Below, one piece after another: positions 37,254 through 46,894 of a stretch of 64,000 nt of DNA. The stretch comes from Tessaracoccus defluvii (GTDB lineage Bacteria > Actinomycetota > Actinomycetes > Propionibacteriales > Propionibacteriaceae), in NCBI RefSeq assembly GCF_014489575.1, contig NZ_CP060789.1, forward strand, positions 3,348,001-3,412,000, written 5' to 3'. Within the stretch, counting starts at the first letter, position 1; each line of letters begins with the position of its first letter. The notes beneath the pieces were generated by a model. The model was not told the DNA's origin, made no database searches, and saw only the letters and a program-made list of their open reading frames with translations. The position numbers and the translations under genes were made by a program.

Positions 37254-38417
37254 ATGACCCCCATGGACATCGGCTTCCTCACCATCGCGGTACTCGTCAG
37301 CGGCGTCCTGTTCGCGGCAGGGGCGGTCGCGAACCGCTTCTATCACGACCGGATCTTCGCGGACATCACGCCCGGCCTGGTGCCGCCGCCCGGGGTGCAG
37401 GGCAACGTCGTCAAGGTGCAGCCGGGCCGCGAGTACTCGGGCGAGGTCGCCGTCGCCTTCTCGCCGCCGCGGGGGATGACGCCCGGCCTGATCGGGACCA
37501 TCGTCGACGGCAAAGCCGAGATGCGCGACATCACCGCCACGATCGTCGACCTTGCCGTGCGGGGCTGGCTGAAGATCGAGGCGATCCAGGCGGAGGCCGA
37601 GGCGAAGGATCCGAAGAAGAAGGCCCGCGACTGGAAGATCACCCTGTCGGCGACCGCGCCGGCCGACCAGCTCACCCCGTTCGAGACGCGGCTGCTGGAG
37701 TCGATACGGTCGATGCGCGGCGCCGCAGCCGGAGCCGGAGTGCTGATGAGTGACTGGACCAGGCAGCGCGGCGACGACCTGCGGGGCCTGCAGCAGAGCC
37801 TGTACGCCGAGACGGTGGCGGCAGGCTGGTACGAGAAGAGCCCGGCGCCGCGGTCGTCGTTCGGCTGCCTGTCGATCCTCGGCTATCTCGCGGTCGCCGC
37901 CTACCTGCTGGCCATGTTCGCCAACGGGGTCACGGTCTGGTCGATCGTGAGCGCCGTCGTCATCATCTCCTCGATCGTGTTCTTTAAGAAGAAGTTCTCG
38001 GCCCGCGTGCCGCGCACGGCCGTCGGCACCGCCGTCCAGATCCAGGCGCTCGGGTTCAAGAAGTACCTCGCCACCGCCGAGGCGGAGCAGTTCTCCTTCG
38101 AGGAGGCCGCCGGCATCTTCAGCCGCTACCTGCCGTACGCCCTGGTATTCGGGGTGGCGGCGCACTGGGCGAAGGTCTTCGGCGAGGTCGCCAAGGCGAG
38201 CAGTGAGATCGGCGGCGAGGATCTCTTCGACGGGCTGATGTGGATGGATGTCGGCTTCGACATGGCCTGGACGATGTCGATGTTCGGCGACGGCGGGTTC
38301 GACGGGCTGTTCGACATCGAGGGCATGGTCGGCGGGCTCGGCGACGTCGCTGAGGGCCTCGGAGGCTTCGTCGAGGGTATCGGCGACTTCATCTCGGACA
38401 TCGACTTCGACTTCTGA
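37254..38417 (+). CDS. DUF2207-like membrane protein
   Basis: 387 residues: an N-terminal membrane helix (about 5-25), an extended/cytosolic middle of the DUF2207 C-terminal type (TIVDLAVRGWLKIEAI, LTPFETRLLESI, GWYEKSP), two central membrane helices (about 205-245) and a glycine-rich, acidic tail (GDGGFDGLFDIEGMVGG, ending DIDFDF). The usual long N-terminal extracellular DUF2207 domain is absent, so this is a short form. The start ATG at 37254 follows CACAAT by seven bases (leaderless); ATGs at 37245 and 37263 are alternatives. Function unknown. Repeats follow the stop immediately. Confidence 0.75.
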   Translation: MTPMDIGFLTIAVLVSGVLFAAGAVANRFYHDRIFADITPGLVPPPGVQGNVVKVQPGREYSGEVAVAFSPPRGMTPGLIGTIVDGKAEMRDITATIVDLAVRGWLKIEAIQAEAEAKDPKKKARDWKITLSATAPADQLTPFETRLLESIRSMRGAAAGAGVLMSDWTRQRGDDLRGLQQSLYAETVAAGWYEKSPAPRSSFGCLSILGYLAVAAYLLAMFANGVTVWSIVSAVVIISSIVFFKKKFSARVPRTAVGTAVQIQALGFKKYLATAEAEQFSFEEAAGIFSRYLPYALVFGVAAHWAKVFGEVAKASSEIGGEDLFDGLMWMDVGFDMAWTMSMFGDGGFDGLFDIEGMVGGLGDVAEGLGGFVEGIGDFISDIDFDF

Positions 38418-38445
38418 GGTCACGCCGTTCGCCGTTCGCTGTTCG

Positions 38446-38603
38446 CCCTTCGAGACGCTCGCTGGCGCTCGCTCCTCAGGGAGCGCCTTCGAGACGCTCG
38501 CTGGCGCTCGCTCCTCAGGGGCCGGTGTTCCCTGAGCTTGTCGAAGGGTCGCTCCTCAGGGGCCGGTGTTCCCTGAGCTTGTCGAAGGGTCGATCCTCAG
38601 GGG
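38446..38603. repeat. Array of short dispersed repeats (two unit types)
   Basis: Two copies of a 36-bp unit A (38446-38481, 38486-38521; starts CTTCGAGACGCTCGC, ends CTCCTCAGGG) are followed by two copies of a ~41-bp unit B (38521-38561, 38561-38603) built round the near-palindrome CCCTGAGCTTGTCGAAGGG. Both units carry CCCT/AGGG ends, like REP-type intergenic repeats. Confidence 0.8.
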
Positions 38604-38610
38604 CCCCGAG

Positions 38611-38700
38611 CACGAATCTCCGCTGAGCCGCCGCTGCGTGCATATGCGCGTAGCCGCGGCTCCAGCCAGCGCAATGCTCGTTGGAGCCAGATTTGTGCAC
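38611..38700 (+). repeat. 90-bp structured dispersed repeat, copy 1
   Basis: Begins CACGAATCTCC and ends AGATTTGTGCAC. A second copy, 90 bp and about 90 percent identical, lies inverted at 48616-48705. The ends pair (38611-38619 with 38689-38697, one G-T). A long hairpin spans 38625-38662 with an ATAT loop, and a short GCTC-N4-GAGC hairpin spans 38676-38687. Differences between copies preserve the pairing (see findings). Confidence 0.85.
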
Positions 38701-38711
38701 GGGGTGTGGGG

Positions 38712-38747
38712 CCCTTCGAGACGCTCGCTGGCGCTCGCTCCTCAGGG
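38712..38747. repeat. Third copy of 36-bp repeat unit A
   Basis: Same unit as at 38446. It supplies the stop codon (38742-38744) of the FAD oxidoreductase gene on the minus strand, so the repeat has settled exactly at that gene's 3' end. Confidence 0.8.
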
Positions 38748-39847
38748 GCCGACGCTCAGCTGGTCCCGCACCGCCAGCGCCGCGACCCGACCCGCCCGCG
38801 TCGCCCCGATCGTCGACGCCGACGGGCCGTAGCCCACGAAGTGGATCCGCCGGTCCCTGGTCGCCGTCGTGAACGTGTGCGGGTCCCGCGGCGCCTCCAA
38901 CTGGATGCCGCCCGCGTCCCCCCGGAGCCGCAGGAGCCGCAGGTGCGCCACGCTCGGACGGAAGCCCGTCGCCCACACGATCGCGTCGGCGGGCTCGAAC
39001 GAGCCGTCAGCCCAGCGGACGCCGTCCGCCTCGACGCGGGTGAACATCGGCCGCCTCGCCGCGTAGATCCCGAGTTCCGCCGCCCGTCGCTCCTGCGGGC
39101 GCAGCATCAGGCCCGTGACGCTGACCACCGACTTCGGAGGGAGGCCGCGACGCACCCGCTCCTCGACGAGGGCGACGGCCTCGCGCCCCGCCTCCGGGTC
39201 GAAGTCGCCGGTGCGCCACACGGGGGTCCGCCGCGTCACCCACGCGATGCTCCCGGCGATGTCCGCCAGTTCCCCGATGAACTGCACCGCCGACGCCCGC
39301 CGCCGACGACGACCACGCGCAGGCCGCGGAAGAACTCCGGCCCGGGGTAGCCGGCGGTGTGGAACTGGGGGCCGCGGAAACCGCGGGCACCGGGATAGAA
39401 CGGCAGGAACGGCGTGTCCCACGTGCCGGTGGCGTTGACGATGGAGCGGGCTCGCCAGCAGCCCGCCGTCGTCGTCACCACGAGCGGCGCGTCAGGGCCG
39501 GGGGCCTCGGGTGCGACCGAGGTGACCCTCACGGGCCGCTCGACCGGCAGGCCGAGCCGGGCCTCGTACTCGCCGAAGTAGGCCGGGACGGTGACGTTCG
39601 CGCGGGCGGCCGGATCGAAGTCGGGCACCGGCATCCCGGGGAGGTCGGCGACGCCGTGCACATCGTGCATCGTCAGCGAGTCCCAGCGGTGCTGCCAGGC
39701 GCCGCCGGGGGCGTCGTTGGCATCGAGGACGACGAAGTCGAGGGCGAGCCGCTGCAGGTGGTAGGCGGCCGAGAGCCCGGCCTGGCCGGCGCCGATGACG
39801 ACGGCGTCGAGCAGCGGGAGGTCAGCGGAGGTGCCGGGTGCTGGCAT
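38742..39847 (-). CDS. FAD/NAD(P)-dependent oxidoreductase, monooxygenase-like (apparent frameshift)
   Basis: About 368 residues after repair. The FAD-binding GxGxxG is in AVVIGAGQAGLSAAYHL, followed by PGGAWQHRWDSLTMHD as in flavin-containing monooxygenase/CzcO-like proteins; the NAD(P) fold is RVVVVGGG and then SAVQFIGELAD in the next frame; ATGFRPSVAHLR lies near the C-terminus. One base is missing at 39291-39298. The ATG at 39847 follows TAGGCT (39860-39855) by exactly seven bases. The stop lies in a dispersed repeat. CzcO-like proteins occur near metal-resistance genes, but the exact role is unknown. Confidence 0.82.
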
Positions 39848-39903
39848 GTCGTCGAGCCTACCCAGCGCGGCGCGGGACCCGGCTGGTGCAACGGCGGCAA
39901 CAA

Positions 39904-39914
39904 GGTTGACAACG
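39904..39914 (+). promoter_or_regulatory. Candidate promoter/operator of apiosidase-lacZ unit
   Basis: GGTTGACAACG contains a -35 TTGACA inside the palindrome GTTG-A-CAAC. The same 11-mer is found at 27564-27574 before the GH127 gene. No strong -10 is visible 17-18 bases downstream. Confidence 0.45.
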
Positions 39915-39982
39915 GCGCCACCGCACCCAAGACTGTGGATACCTGTGCGTCTATGAATGGATATGCAATGTTGCCCACCGGG

Positions 39983-41524
39983 ATGACGTTCCCCACCCGC
40001 ACCACGCGCTGGCACGTCGCCGAGTTCCGCCTCCCCACCTCGGGGCCGCGCATCGTCCCCGCGCCCTCCGCGAGGCCGCCGATCCTGCTCCGGTTCTCGC
40101 ACCCCTCAGGCCTCGCCATGGCGGTCGAGGGATTCGATGACGGCGACGGCGGCTGCGTCGTCCGCTGGGCAGCCCCGGAAGAGGGGCGCTGGGAGTGGAA
40201 TGCGGAGAGTCCCCACCCGGAGCTCGACGGCCTCACCGGCGTCGTCGATGTCGATCCCGCCGTGGGGGCCGCCGGGTCGCACGCCCACGGCCCGGTGCGG
40301 GCTGTCGGCTTCCACTTCGCGCACGCGGACGGCACGCCCTTCCGGCCCTTCGGCAGCACCGCCTACAACCTGCTCCACCAGAGCGACGACGCCATCCGCG
40401 AGACCATCGACGACCTCGCCGCCGCCGGCTTCAACAAGCTGCGGTTCATGGTGTTCCCGCAGGCGGGTGACTACGTCGTCCGCACCCCGGAGGTGATGCC
40501 GTTGGAGCGGACCGCCGACGGCGGGTGGGACGCCTCGCGCCCCGTGCCGGAGTTCTTCCGCCGCCTCGACCGGACCGTCGAACTCCTGGGTGCGGCAGGC
40601 ATTCAGGCCGAGGTGCTCCTCCTCGACGCCTACGACAACGACGCCTACGGCCTCAACCGCCTCACCGAGGACGAGGATGCCCGTTACCTGCGCCACGTCG
40701 TCGCCCGGCTGGCGGCGCACCCACACGTCTGGTGGTCGCTGTGCAACGAGTACGACCTCCTCGACCGCCCGGACGAGCGCTGGGACAGGGCGGGGGAGCT
40801 GGTCCGCGCGCTCGACCCCTACGACCATCCGCGCTCGATCCACAACTGGCGCCGTCTCTACGACAATCGGCGGCCCTGGATCACGCATTCGTCTATCCAG
40901 CAGGGGCAGGCCGCGGACGACGCGGGCCGGGTCGGGCTGTTCCGCGACGTCTACGGCAAGGCCGTCATCCTCGACGAGATCTGCTACGAGGGCGACATCG
41001 CCCTGCGCTGGGGCCGCCTGACGGGGCGGCAACTCGTGCACAGGTTCTGGACCACGATCTGCGGCGGCGCCTACGCATCGCACGGCGAGAGCTTCGAGCG
41101 GGAGGACGGCAGTCTGCACATGGTCGCCGGCGGACGGCTGCAGGGGGAGTCCCCGCGACGCCTCGCCTTCCTGCGCAGCATCCTTGACGAGATCGGCGGG
41201 GCGGGCCTGGAGCCTGTCGACAGCTGGTGGGACGACGAGTTCGTGGTCGGCATCCCCGGCCGGGCCTACCTGCGCTACCTCGGCGACACGCACCCGGGCG
41301 GTTGGACGTTCCGGCTGCCGCAGGGACTGCTGGGAGAGCGGCTCGAGCCCGGCCAGCGCTACGCCGTCGACGTCATCGACACGTGGGAGATGACCGTCGC
41401 GCCGGTGGACGCCGTGTTCGAGCTCGACGAGGTGGGGCGCAACGAGTCCTATGCGCGGGCTGCCGAGCCTGTCGCGCTGCCGCCGACGGCGCCCGTGGCG
41501 CTGCGCATCCGCCGCCTGCCCTGA
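39983..41524 (+). CDS. Apiosidase-like glycoside hydrolase (DUF5060-DUF4038-DUF5605)
   Basis: 513 residues. A beta-sandwich N domain at about 1-90 (TTRWHVAEFRLPT; GLAMAVEGFDDGDG; APEEGRWEW), a TIM barrel of the DUF4038/apiosidase-like family at about 100-400 (GTPFRPFGSTAYNLLHQ), and a C-terminal beta-domain (YLGDTHPGGWTFRLP). The expected acid/base Glu256 in SLCNEYDLL and nucleophile Glu332 in ILDEICYEG are present. One family member (GH140) releases apiose from pectic rhamnogalacturonan II. No signal peptide. ATGs at 39953 and 39968 are possible earlier starts. It lies 16 bp before the beta-galactosidase gene. Confidence 0.8.
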   Translation: MTFPTRTTRWHVAEFRLPTSGPRIVPAPSARPPILLRFSHPSGLAMAVEGFDDGDGGCVVRWAAPEEGRWEWNAESPHPELDGLTGVVDVDPAVGAAGSHAHGPVRAVGFHFAHADGTPFRPFGSTAYNLLHQSDDAIRETIDDLAAAGFNKLRFMVFPQAGDYVVRTPEVMPLERTADGGWDASRPVPEFFRRLDRTVELLGAAGIQAEVLLLDAYDNDAYGLNRLTEDEDARYLRHVVARLAAHPHVWWSLCNEYDLLDRPDERWDRAGELVRALDPYDHPRSIHNWRRLYDNRRPWITHSSIQQGQAADDAGRVGLFRDVYGKAVILDEICYEGDIALRWGRLTGRQLVHRFWTTICGGAYASHGESFEREDGSLHMVAGGRLQGESPRRLAFLRSILDEIGGAGLEPVDSWWDDEFVVGIPGRAYLRYLGDTHPGGWTFRLPQGLLGERLEPGQRYAVDVIDTWEMTVAPVDAVFELDEVGRNESYARAAEPVALPPTAPVALRIRRLP

Positions 41525-41540
41525 CCCCGAGGAGACAACC

Positions 41541-44467
41541 GTGCACACCACCCCCCTGAACTCCGTCCTTCCCGGCGAGGGGCGGCGCGCCCCGCGGGCC
41601 GACGCCGTCACCGATGCGCGAACCCAGTCGCTGAACGGGCGCTGGAGGTTCCGCCTGTCGCCGACCGCCGCGGGTAGCGGCGGCGGCTTCGTCGCCGACG
41701 ACTTCGACGACACCGCGTGGGACACCATTCGCGTGCCGTCGCACTGGGTGCTGGAACCCGTCACCCCGCCGGGGGCCGACGGGCCCCGGTCCCTGCTCGG
41801 CACCGCCGACGGTCCGCTGTACACCAACACGGCGTTCCCGATCCCGCTCGACCCGCCGCACATCCCGGAGGAGAACCCGACCGGCGACTACCGCCTCGAA
41901 TTCGACACCGACATCGCCGCCGGCGTGCTCCGGTTCCAGGGTGTCGACTCCTGCGCCACCGTCTGGCTCAACGGGGAGCGGCTCGGCTGGACGACCGGAA
42001 GCAGGCTCCAGACCGAGTTCGACGTCCGGCCCCGCCCCGGCCGCAACGTCCTGGCCGTCCGGGTGCACCGCTGGTCGCCCGGAACCTATCTCGAGGACCA
42101 GGACATGTGGTGGCTCCCCGGCATCTTCCGGGACGTCGAGCTGATCGAGCGGCTTCCCGGCACGATCGACGACCACTTCGTCCATGCCGACTACAACCAT
42201 CAGACGGGCCTGGGCACGCTGCGGGTCGACGCCGATGCTGCGGCCGTCGTCACGATCCCCGAGCTCGACCTCGTGCTGGCGGCGGGCGAGACCGCCACGG
42301 TCGCCGTCGAACCATGGAGCGCGGAATCCCCACGCCTCTACCGCGGGACGCTCGCCACCGGGACGGAGTCCGTCACCCTTGCCATCGGGTTCCGCCGGGT
42401 CACGATCGACGACGGCCGGCTGCTGGTCAACGGGGCGCCGGTCTTCTTCCGGGGCGTCAACCGCCACGAGCAGGACTGGGAGCGCGGCCGGACTTTGGAC
42501 CGCGACACCATGCTGCGCGACATCCTCGAGATGAAGCGCCACAACATCAACGCCGTCCGGACCAGCCACTACCCGCCGCACCCGGACTTCCTACGGTTGT
42601 GCGACGAGATCGGGCTGTGGGTGGTCGAGGAGTGCGACCTGGAGACCCACGGGTTCATCTACGCCGGTTGGGAGGGCAACCCGCCCACCGAACCGCAGTG
42701 GCTACCCGCGATGCTCGACCGCATCCAGCGGATGGTCGAACGCGACAAGAACCGCCCCAGCGTCGTCATCTGGTCGATGGCCAACGAGTCGTGGACGGGC
42801 GCCAACTTCGACGCGTTGGAGGCGTGGATCCGCGACCGGGATCCCTCCCGCCCGATCCTCTACGAGCGCGACCCCAGCTACCGGAACTCCGACTTCTACT
42901 CGGTCATGTACCCGGACCTGGAGCGTCTCGAGGCCATCGGCCGCCGCGAGGAGGAGCGCCCCGACGGCGTGAGCGACGAGGAGGACGCCCGGCGCAGGAC
43001 GCTGCCGTTCCTGCTGTGCGAGTACGCGCACGCCATGGGGAACGGTCCCGGCTCGCTGCACGACTACCACCGCATCATGCGGTCCCACCCCCGCATCTGC
43101 GGCGGTTTCGTGTGGGAGTGGATCGACCACGGCTTCCGCCACGTCGACGGTGCCGGAAACGAGTTCGTCATGCACGGCGGCGACGTCGCCTATCGTCCCA
43201 ACGGGGGCCGCTACTGCTTGGACGGCCTGCTGTTCGCTGACCGGACCCCGGGCCCGGGCTGGCCGAACTGGCCGCCGTCCTGCAGCCGGTGGAGATCGGG
43301 GCGGCCGACGACGGGGTGCTGATCCGCAACGCCCAGGACTTCGTCGACACCTCGTCGCTGCGCTTCGAATGGCTGCTGGAGCATGACGGCGTCCGCGTCG
43401 GTGGCGGTGACCTTGCCGTCCCCGTCCTCGCGCCCGGTGAGGCGGCGACCCTCCCGCTCCCGGCGCACCCCGGGGCGGCGCCGGGCGACTGGTGGCTGAC
43501 GGTCCGGGGGCTGCAGCGCGAGGACACCGCCTGGGCTCCGGCCGGGCACCTCGTCGCGCGCGGCCAGTGGGCTCTGGCCCGGACGGCTCCCGCTCCCGCG
43601 GCCGGAAGCCCTGTCGCGCCGCGGCAGGGCGACGGGGTCGTGTTCCTCGGCCCGGGGGAGTTCGACGCCGCCTCCGGTGCGCTGATCCGGCTCGGCGGGG
43701 TGCCCGTCGACGGTCCCCGCCTTGACCTCTACCGGGCCCCCACCGAGAACGACCGGGGCCAGGGGGAGCGCAACAACCTTGCCGCCGTCTGGACGGCGGT
43801 CGGGCTCGACCGCCTCCAGCACCGCACGGACGGCGTGCGGATCCGGGACGACGGTCTGGAGGTCGTCGTGCGCACATCCTCGTCGACGCATCCGCACGCC
43901 GCCGACACCGTCCTGCGCTGGTCGTGCGTGGACGACGTGCTGCACCTGAGCGTCACCGTGGACTTCGTCGGTCCCTGGCGCGACACCCCGTACATGCATC
44001 GCGACATCGTCGTCCCGCGGCTGGGGCTGCGGCTCGGGCTGCCGGGCGGCTACGGGCGGGCGGAGTGGTTCGGGCTCGGACCGCAGGAGAGCTACGTCGA
44101 CTCGACGGCGGCGGCGGTCGTGGGGCGGCACGCGTCCACCATCGACGACCTGCAGGTCGACTATCCGACCCCCCAGGAGAACGGCAACCGGATGGGGACG
44201 CGCTGGCTCACGCTGGCAGGCGACGGGCTGCCGACGCTGCGGTTCCTCGGACCGGACGAGTTCGCCTTCACCGCGCGTCGCTGGACGAGCGAGGCGCTGG
44301 AGCGCGCCCGGCATCCGCAGGACCTCGTCGACAGCGGGCGTGTCTGGCTGAACCTGGACCACGCGCAGCAGGGCATCGGGTCCGCCTCGGTCGGCCCGGC
44401 GCTGCCCGAGCGCTATCGCGTCCCGCTCACGCGGGCGAGCTGGACGGTCACCTTCGCCGTCGACTGA
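41541..44467 (+). CDS. lacZ: GH2 beta-galactosidase (apparent frameshift)
   Basis: About 975 residues after repair, normal for LacZ. Sugar-binding, Ig-like, TIM-barrel and beta-galactosidase small-chain domains are in order. Acid/base Glu416 in WSMANESWTG and nucleophile Glu494 in LLCEYAHAMGNGPG are intact, as are NRHEQDWERGR and SHYPPHPDF. After FADRTPGPG the frame changes; the next frame continues LAELAAVLQPVEIGAADDGV. One base is missing at 43253-43258 (CCCGGG). GAGGAG lies six bases before the GTG start. It follows the apiosidase-like gene closely and precedes a sugar ABC importer, so it probably acts inside the cell on imported oligosaccharides. Confidence 0.9.
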
Positions 44468-44594
44468 TCATTCGTAATTGAATCGTTATGATACGTGGCC
44501 GGATCTGTGCTAGCCTCGTCACTAATGAATAGATTCTCATTGATGAGTGTCTAGCCAGGCCCTGAAAATCCTTGCGTCGAGGAGGACGTCCGAC
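44468..44594 (+). promoter_or_regulatory. AT-rich regulatory region of the sugar ABC operon
   Basis: 127 bases, clearly lower in GC than the genes. TCGTTATGA (44482-44490) is shared with the GH127 promoter region at 27529. An inverted repeat AATGA-N8-TCATT lies at 44524-44541. TAGCCT at 44511-44516 could be a -10 element. GAGGAGG near 44579 is the ribosome site of the next gene. Confidence 0.45.
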
Positions 44595-45944
44595 ATGAAC
44601 AAGATCACTGCCCGCGTTGGCAAGTGGGCGCTGGTGGCTGCGGCCATCGCCATGCCCCTGACCGCCTGCGGCACGACCGGGGAGGGCGCCGACCCCGGCA
44701 CCACCCCCACCGGCGGCGCCCAGACCACTGCCGGCTCCGCCGCGACCGGCAAGGACGGGAAGACGTTCACCGTCCAGACCGCCAACGAGAATCCCGCGCT
44801 GCGTGAACACCTCGAGGCGCTGGCGGGGAACCAGTGCAAGGCCGAGAACGAGGCCCTGCCCATCGAGATGCTGACGGTCGCCCAGGCCGACGTCGTGCAG
44901 AAGGTCACGCTGCTGGCCTCGCAGGGGGCCATGCCCGCCCACAGCATCGCCGGCACCGCCATGGTCCGCCCCGACGGCGACCTCGGCGCCGCGAAGCTCG
45001 TCATCAACCTGAGCGACGTCGGTGCCCTGGACAACGTCCTGCCCGCGGCCGTCTCCACGGAGGAGAAGGTCTACGGCGGCGTCGTCTCGATGCCGTACCA
45101 GTACAACATCGAGGGCATCTTCTACAACAAGCAGATCTTCGCTGACAACGGCATCGAGGAGCCCCAGACCTGGGACGAGTTCGTCGCCATCTCGGAGAAG
45201 CTGCAGGCGGCCGGCGTCACCCCGATCTCGCAGGCAGGTGCCGCAGGCTGGCCGCTGACGCGGGTCATCGGCATGTACATCCAGCGCAACGTCGGACCGG
45301 AGGCCATGGCCGACATTCGTGACGACAAGGCCAAGCTGACCGACGAGGCCTATGTGGCAGGCGCCAAGGCGTTCGCCGACTACGCCGCGAAGGGCTACTT
45401 CGGCGAGGGCGTCTCCAGCCGCGACATGGACCAGGCGCAGAACATGTTCCTGTCCGGCAAGGCCGCCATGTTCTACGACGGCACCTGGTTCCTCAGCGCC
45501 ATCAACGACCCCGACCGCAACACGATCGGCGCCGAGAACGTCGGCTTCATGCCGTTCCCGGCCGTCGACGGCGGCAAGGGCAGCATCGACCAGTACCCGG
45601 CCAACGCGGGCGCCCCGATGGTCTTCTCGTCGGACGCCTACGGCCCGAAGACCGAGGCTTGGGTCAAGTGCATCGCCGCGAACTACGGCCAGGAGGCGCT
45701 GCAGAGCACCGGCACCATCTCCGGCTTCAAGGTCAACGGCGAGGTGACCGACCTCTCGCCGAACACGGCCGAGATCCAGGAGCGGATCGCCGGCATCGAC
45801 GAGACCGTGCTGTGGTTCGAGGCCCTGTTCGACCCCAAGTCGAACTCGCTCGCCTCGACCAACATGACGCTCCTGGTGACGGGCCAGATGTCCGCTGAGG
45901 ACTACATGGCCCAGCTCCAGAAGAGCATCGACGAGAACCGCTGA
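44595..45944 (+). CDS. Sugar ABC transporter solute-binding lipoprotein
   Basis: 449 residues. Lipoprotein signal with lipobox LTAC (Cys about residue 27), Thr/Gly-rich linker, then an extracellular-solute-binding family 1 fold: QKVTLLASQGAMPAHS, YGGVVSMPYQYNIEGIFYNK, PQTWDEFVAISEKLQAAGVT, AAMFYDGTWFLSAIND. Anchored to the outer face of the membrane, it would deliver an oligosaccharide to the two permeases that follow. The start ATG at 44595 sits behind GAGGAGG. No sugar can be named from sequence; glycosidases upstream suggest a plant-derived galactoside or pectic fragment. Confidence 0.9.
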   Translation: MNKITARVGKWALVAAAIAMPLTACGTTGEGADPGTTPTGGAQTTAGSAATGKDGKTFTVQTANENPALREHLEALAGNQCKAENEALPIEMLTVAQADVVQKVTLLASQGAMPAHSIAGTAMVRPDGDLGAAKLVINLSDVGALDNVLPAAVSTEEKVYGGVVSMPYQYNIEGIFYNKQIFADNGIEEPQTWDEFVAISEKLQAAGVTPISQAGAAGWPLTRVIGMYIQRNVGPEAMADIRDDKAKLTDEAYVAGAKAFADYAAKGYFGEGVSSRDMDQAQNMFLSGKAAMFYDGTWFLSAINDPDRNTIGAENVGFMPFPAVDGGKGSIDQYPANAGAPMVFSSDAYGPKTEAWVKCIAANYGQEALQSTGTISGFKVNGEVTDLSPNTAEIQERIAGIDETVLWFEALFDPKSNSLASTNMTLLVTGQMSAEDYMAQLQKSIDENR

Positions 45945-46010
45945 TCGCGATCCCGGCCCGGCTCCCCGTGAGCCGGGCCGGGCCGACAGGCACCCAGTCG
46001 AAGGAGACAC

Positions 46011-46892
46011 GTGAACTCGATCTTCGGTGACCGTAGGACGGTCATCATTCTGCTCGCCCCGGCGCTGCTGGTGTACACCCTGCTGAAGGTGGTCCCGGTG
46101 CTGTGGTCGTTCGGCCTGTCCTTCTTCGAGGGCAACTCCCTGCGGGGCTTCACGTTCGTGGGGATCGACAACTTCGTCGCGTTCCTCGGCGACGATGCCG
46201 CCATCCAGTCGCTGAAGGTGAGCGTCAGCTTCGCCATCATCGCGACGATCGGCCAGGTCACGCTGGGCTACCTGCTGGCGCTCCTGTACGTCTTCGGCCT
46301 GCGCAAGGGTTCGACCCTGTTGCGCACCATCGTGTTCTTCCCGGCCATCCTGCCGACCGTGGCCGTCGCGCTGCTGTTCAAGAGCTTCGTCGCGGTCGGG
46401 GACAACCAGGGCCCCGTCAACGACATCATCAACTTCTTCGGCGGGCCGAGCGTCGAGGTGCTCGCCACGACCTACGGCACGATGCTGACGGCGATCGTGA
46501 TGACCCTGTGGACGTCCATGGGCTTCTACGCGATTCTGCTCTTCGCCGGCCTCCTGGACATCCCCGAGGAGGTGCTTGAGTCGGCACGCCTCGACGGAGC
46601 CAACGGCTGGCGCCTCATCCGCCACATCGTGCTGCCCCTGTCGCTGCCGATCCTCATGTCGTCGCTGATCTTCAGCCTCAACTCGACGCTGAAGGTGTTC
46701 GACAGCCTTCTGGCCCTCAACAACGGCGGGCCGGGAACGTCGACGGCGCCGCTGACGCTCTACATGTACCGCACATCCTTCGAGTACGCCGAGTACGGGT
46801 ACGGATCCACCATCGCGATGGTGCTGACCCTGCTCTGTCTGGTGTTCACGCTGGCGATCTTCAAGTCGTCGCGCAAGCCGGTTGAGGAGTGA
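46011..46892 (+). CDS. Sugar ABC transporter permease (MalF-type)
   Basis: 293 residues, six membrane helices. The EAA loop of carbohydrate permeases is present: EVLESARLDGANGWRLIRHIVLPLSLP. The GTG at 46011 has GAAGGAGA four bases upstream. It forms the translocation pore with the next permease. Its stop (46890-46892) is two bases before the GTG of the second permease. No ATPase gene is nearby, so a shared MsiK-type ATPase encoded elsewhere is expected. Confidence 0.9.
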   Translation: MNSIFGDRRTVIILLAPALLVYTLLKVVPVLWSFGLSFFEGNSLRGFTFVGIDNFVAFLGDDAAIQSLKVSVSFAIIATIGQVTLGYLLALLYVFGLRKGSTLLRTIVFFPAILPTVAVALLFKSFVAVGDNQGPVNDIINFFGGPSVEVLATTYGTMLTAIVMTLWTSMGFYAILLFAGLLDIPEEVLESARLDGANGWRLIRHIVLPLSLPILMSSLIFSLNSTLKVFDSLLALNNGGPGTSTAPLTLYMYRTSFEYAEYGYGSTIAMVLTLLCLVFTLAIFKSSRKPVEE

Positions 46893-46894
46893 CC

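Noticed and set aside
38593..38702. Short coding frames inside the 90-bp repeats that encode similar peptides (SRRCVHMR type)
   Set aside because: Similarity follows from the DNA repeat; the differences between copies respect hairpin pairing, not codons.
39953..39982. Extended N-terminus of the apiosidase-like protein
   Set aside because: The extra ten residues are not family-like and no ribosome site is present; kept only as an alternative start.
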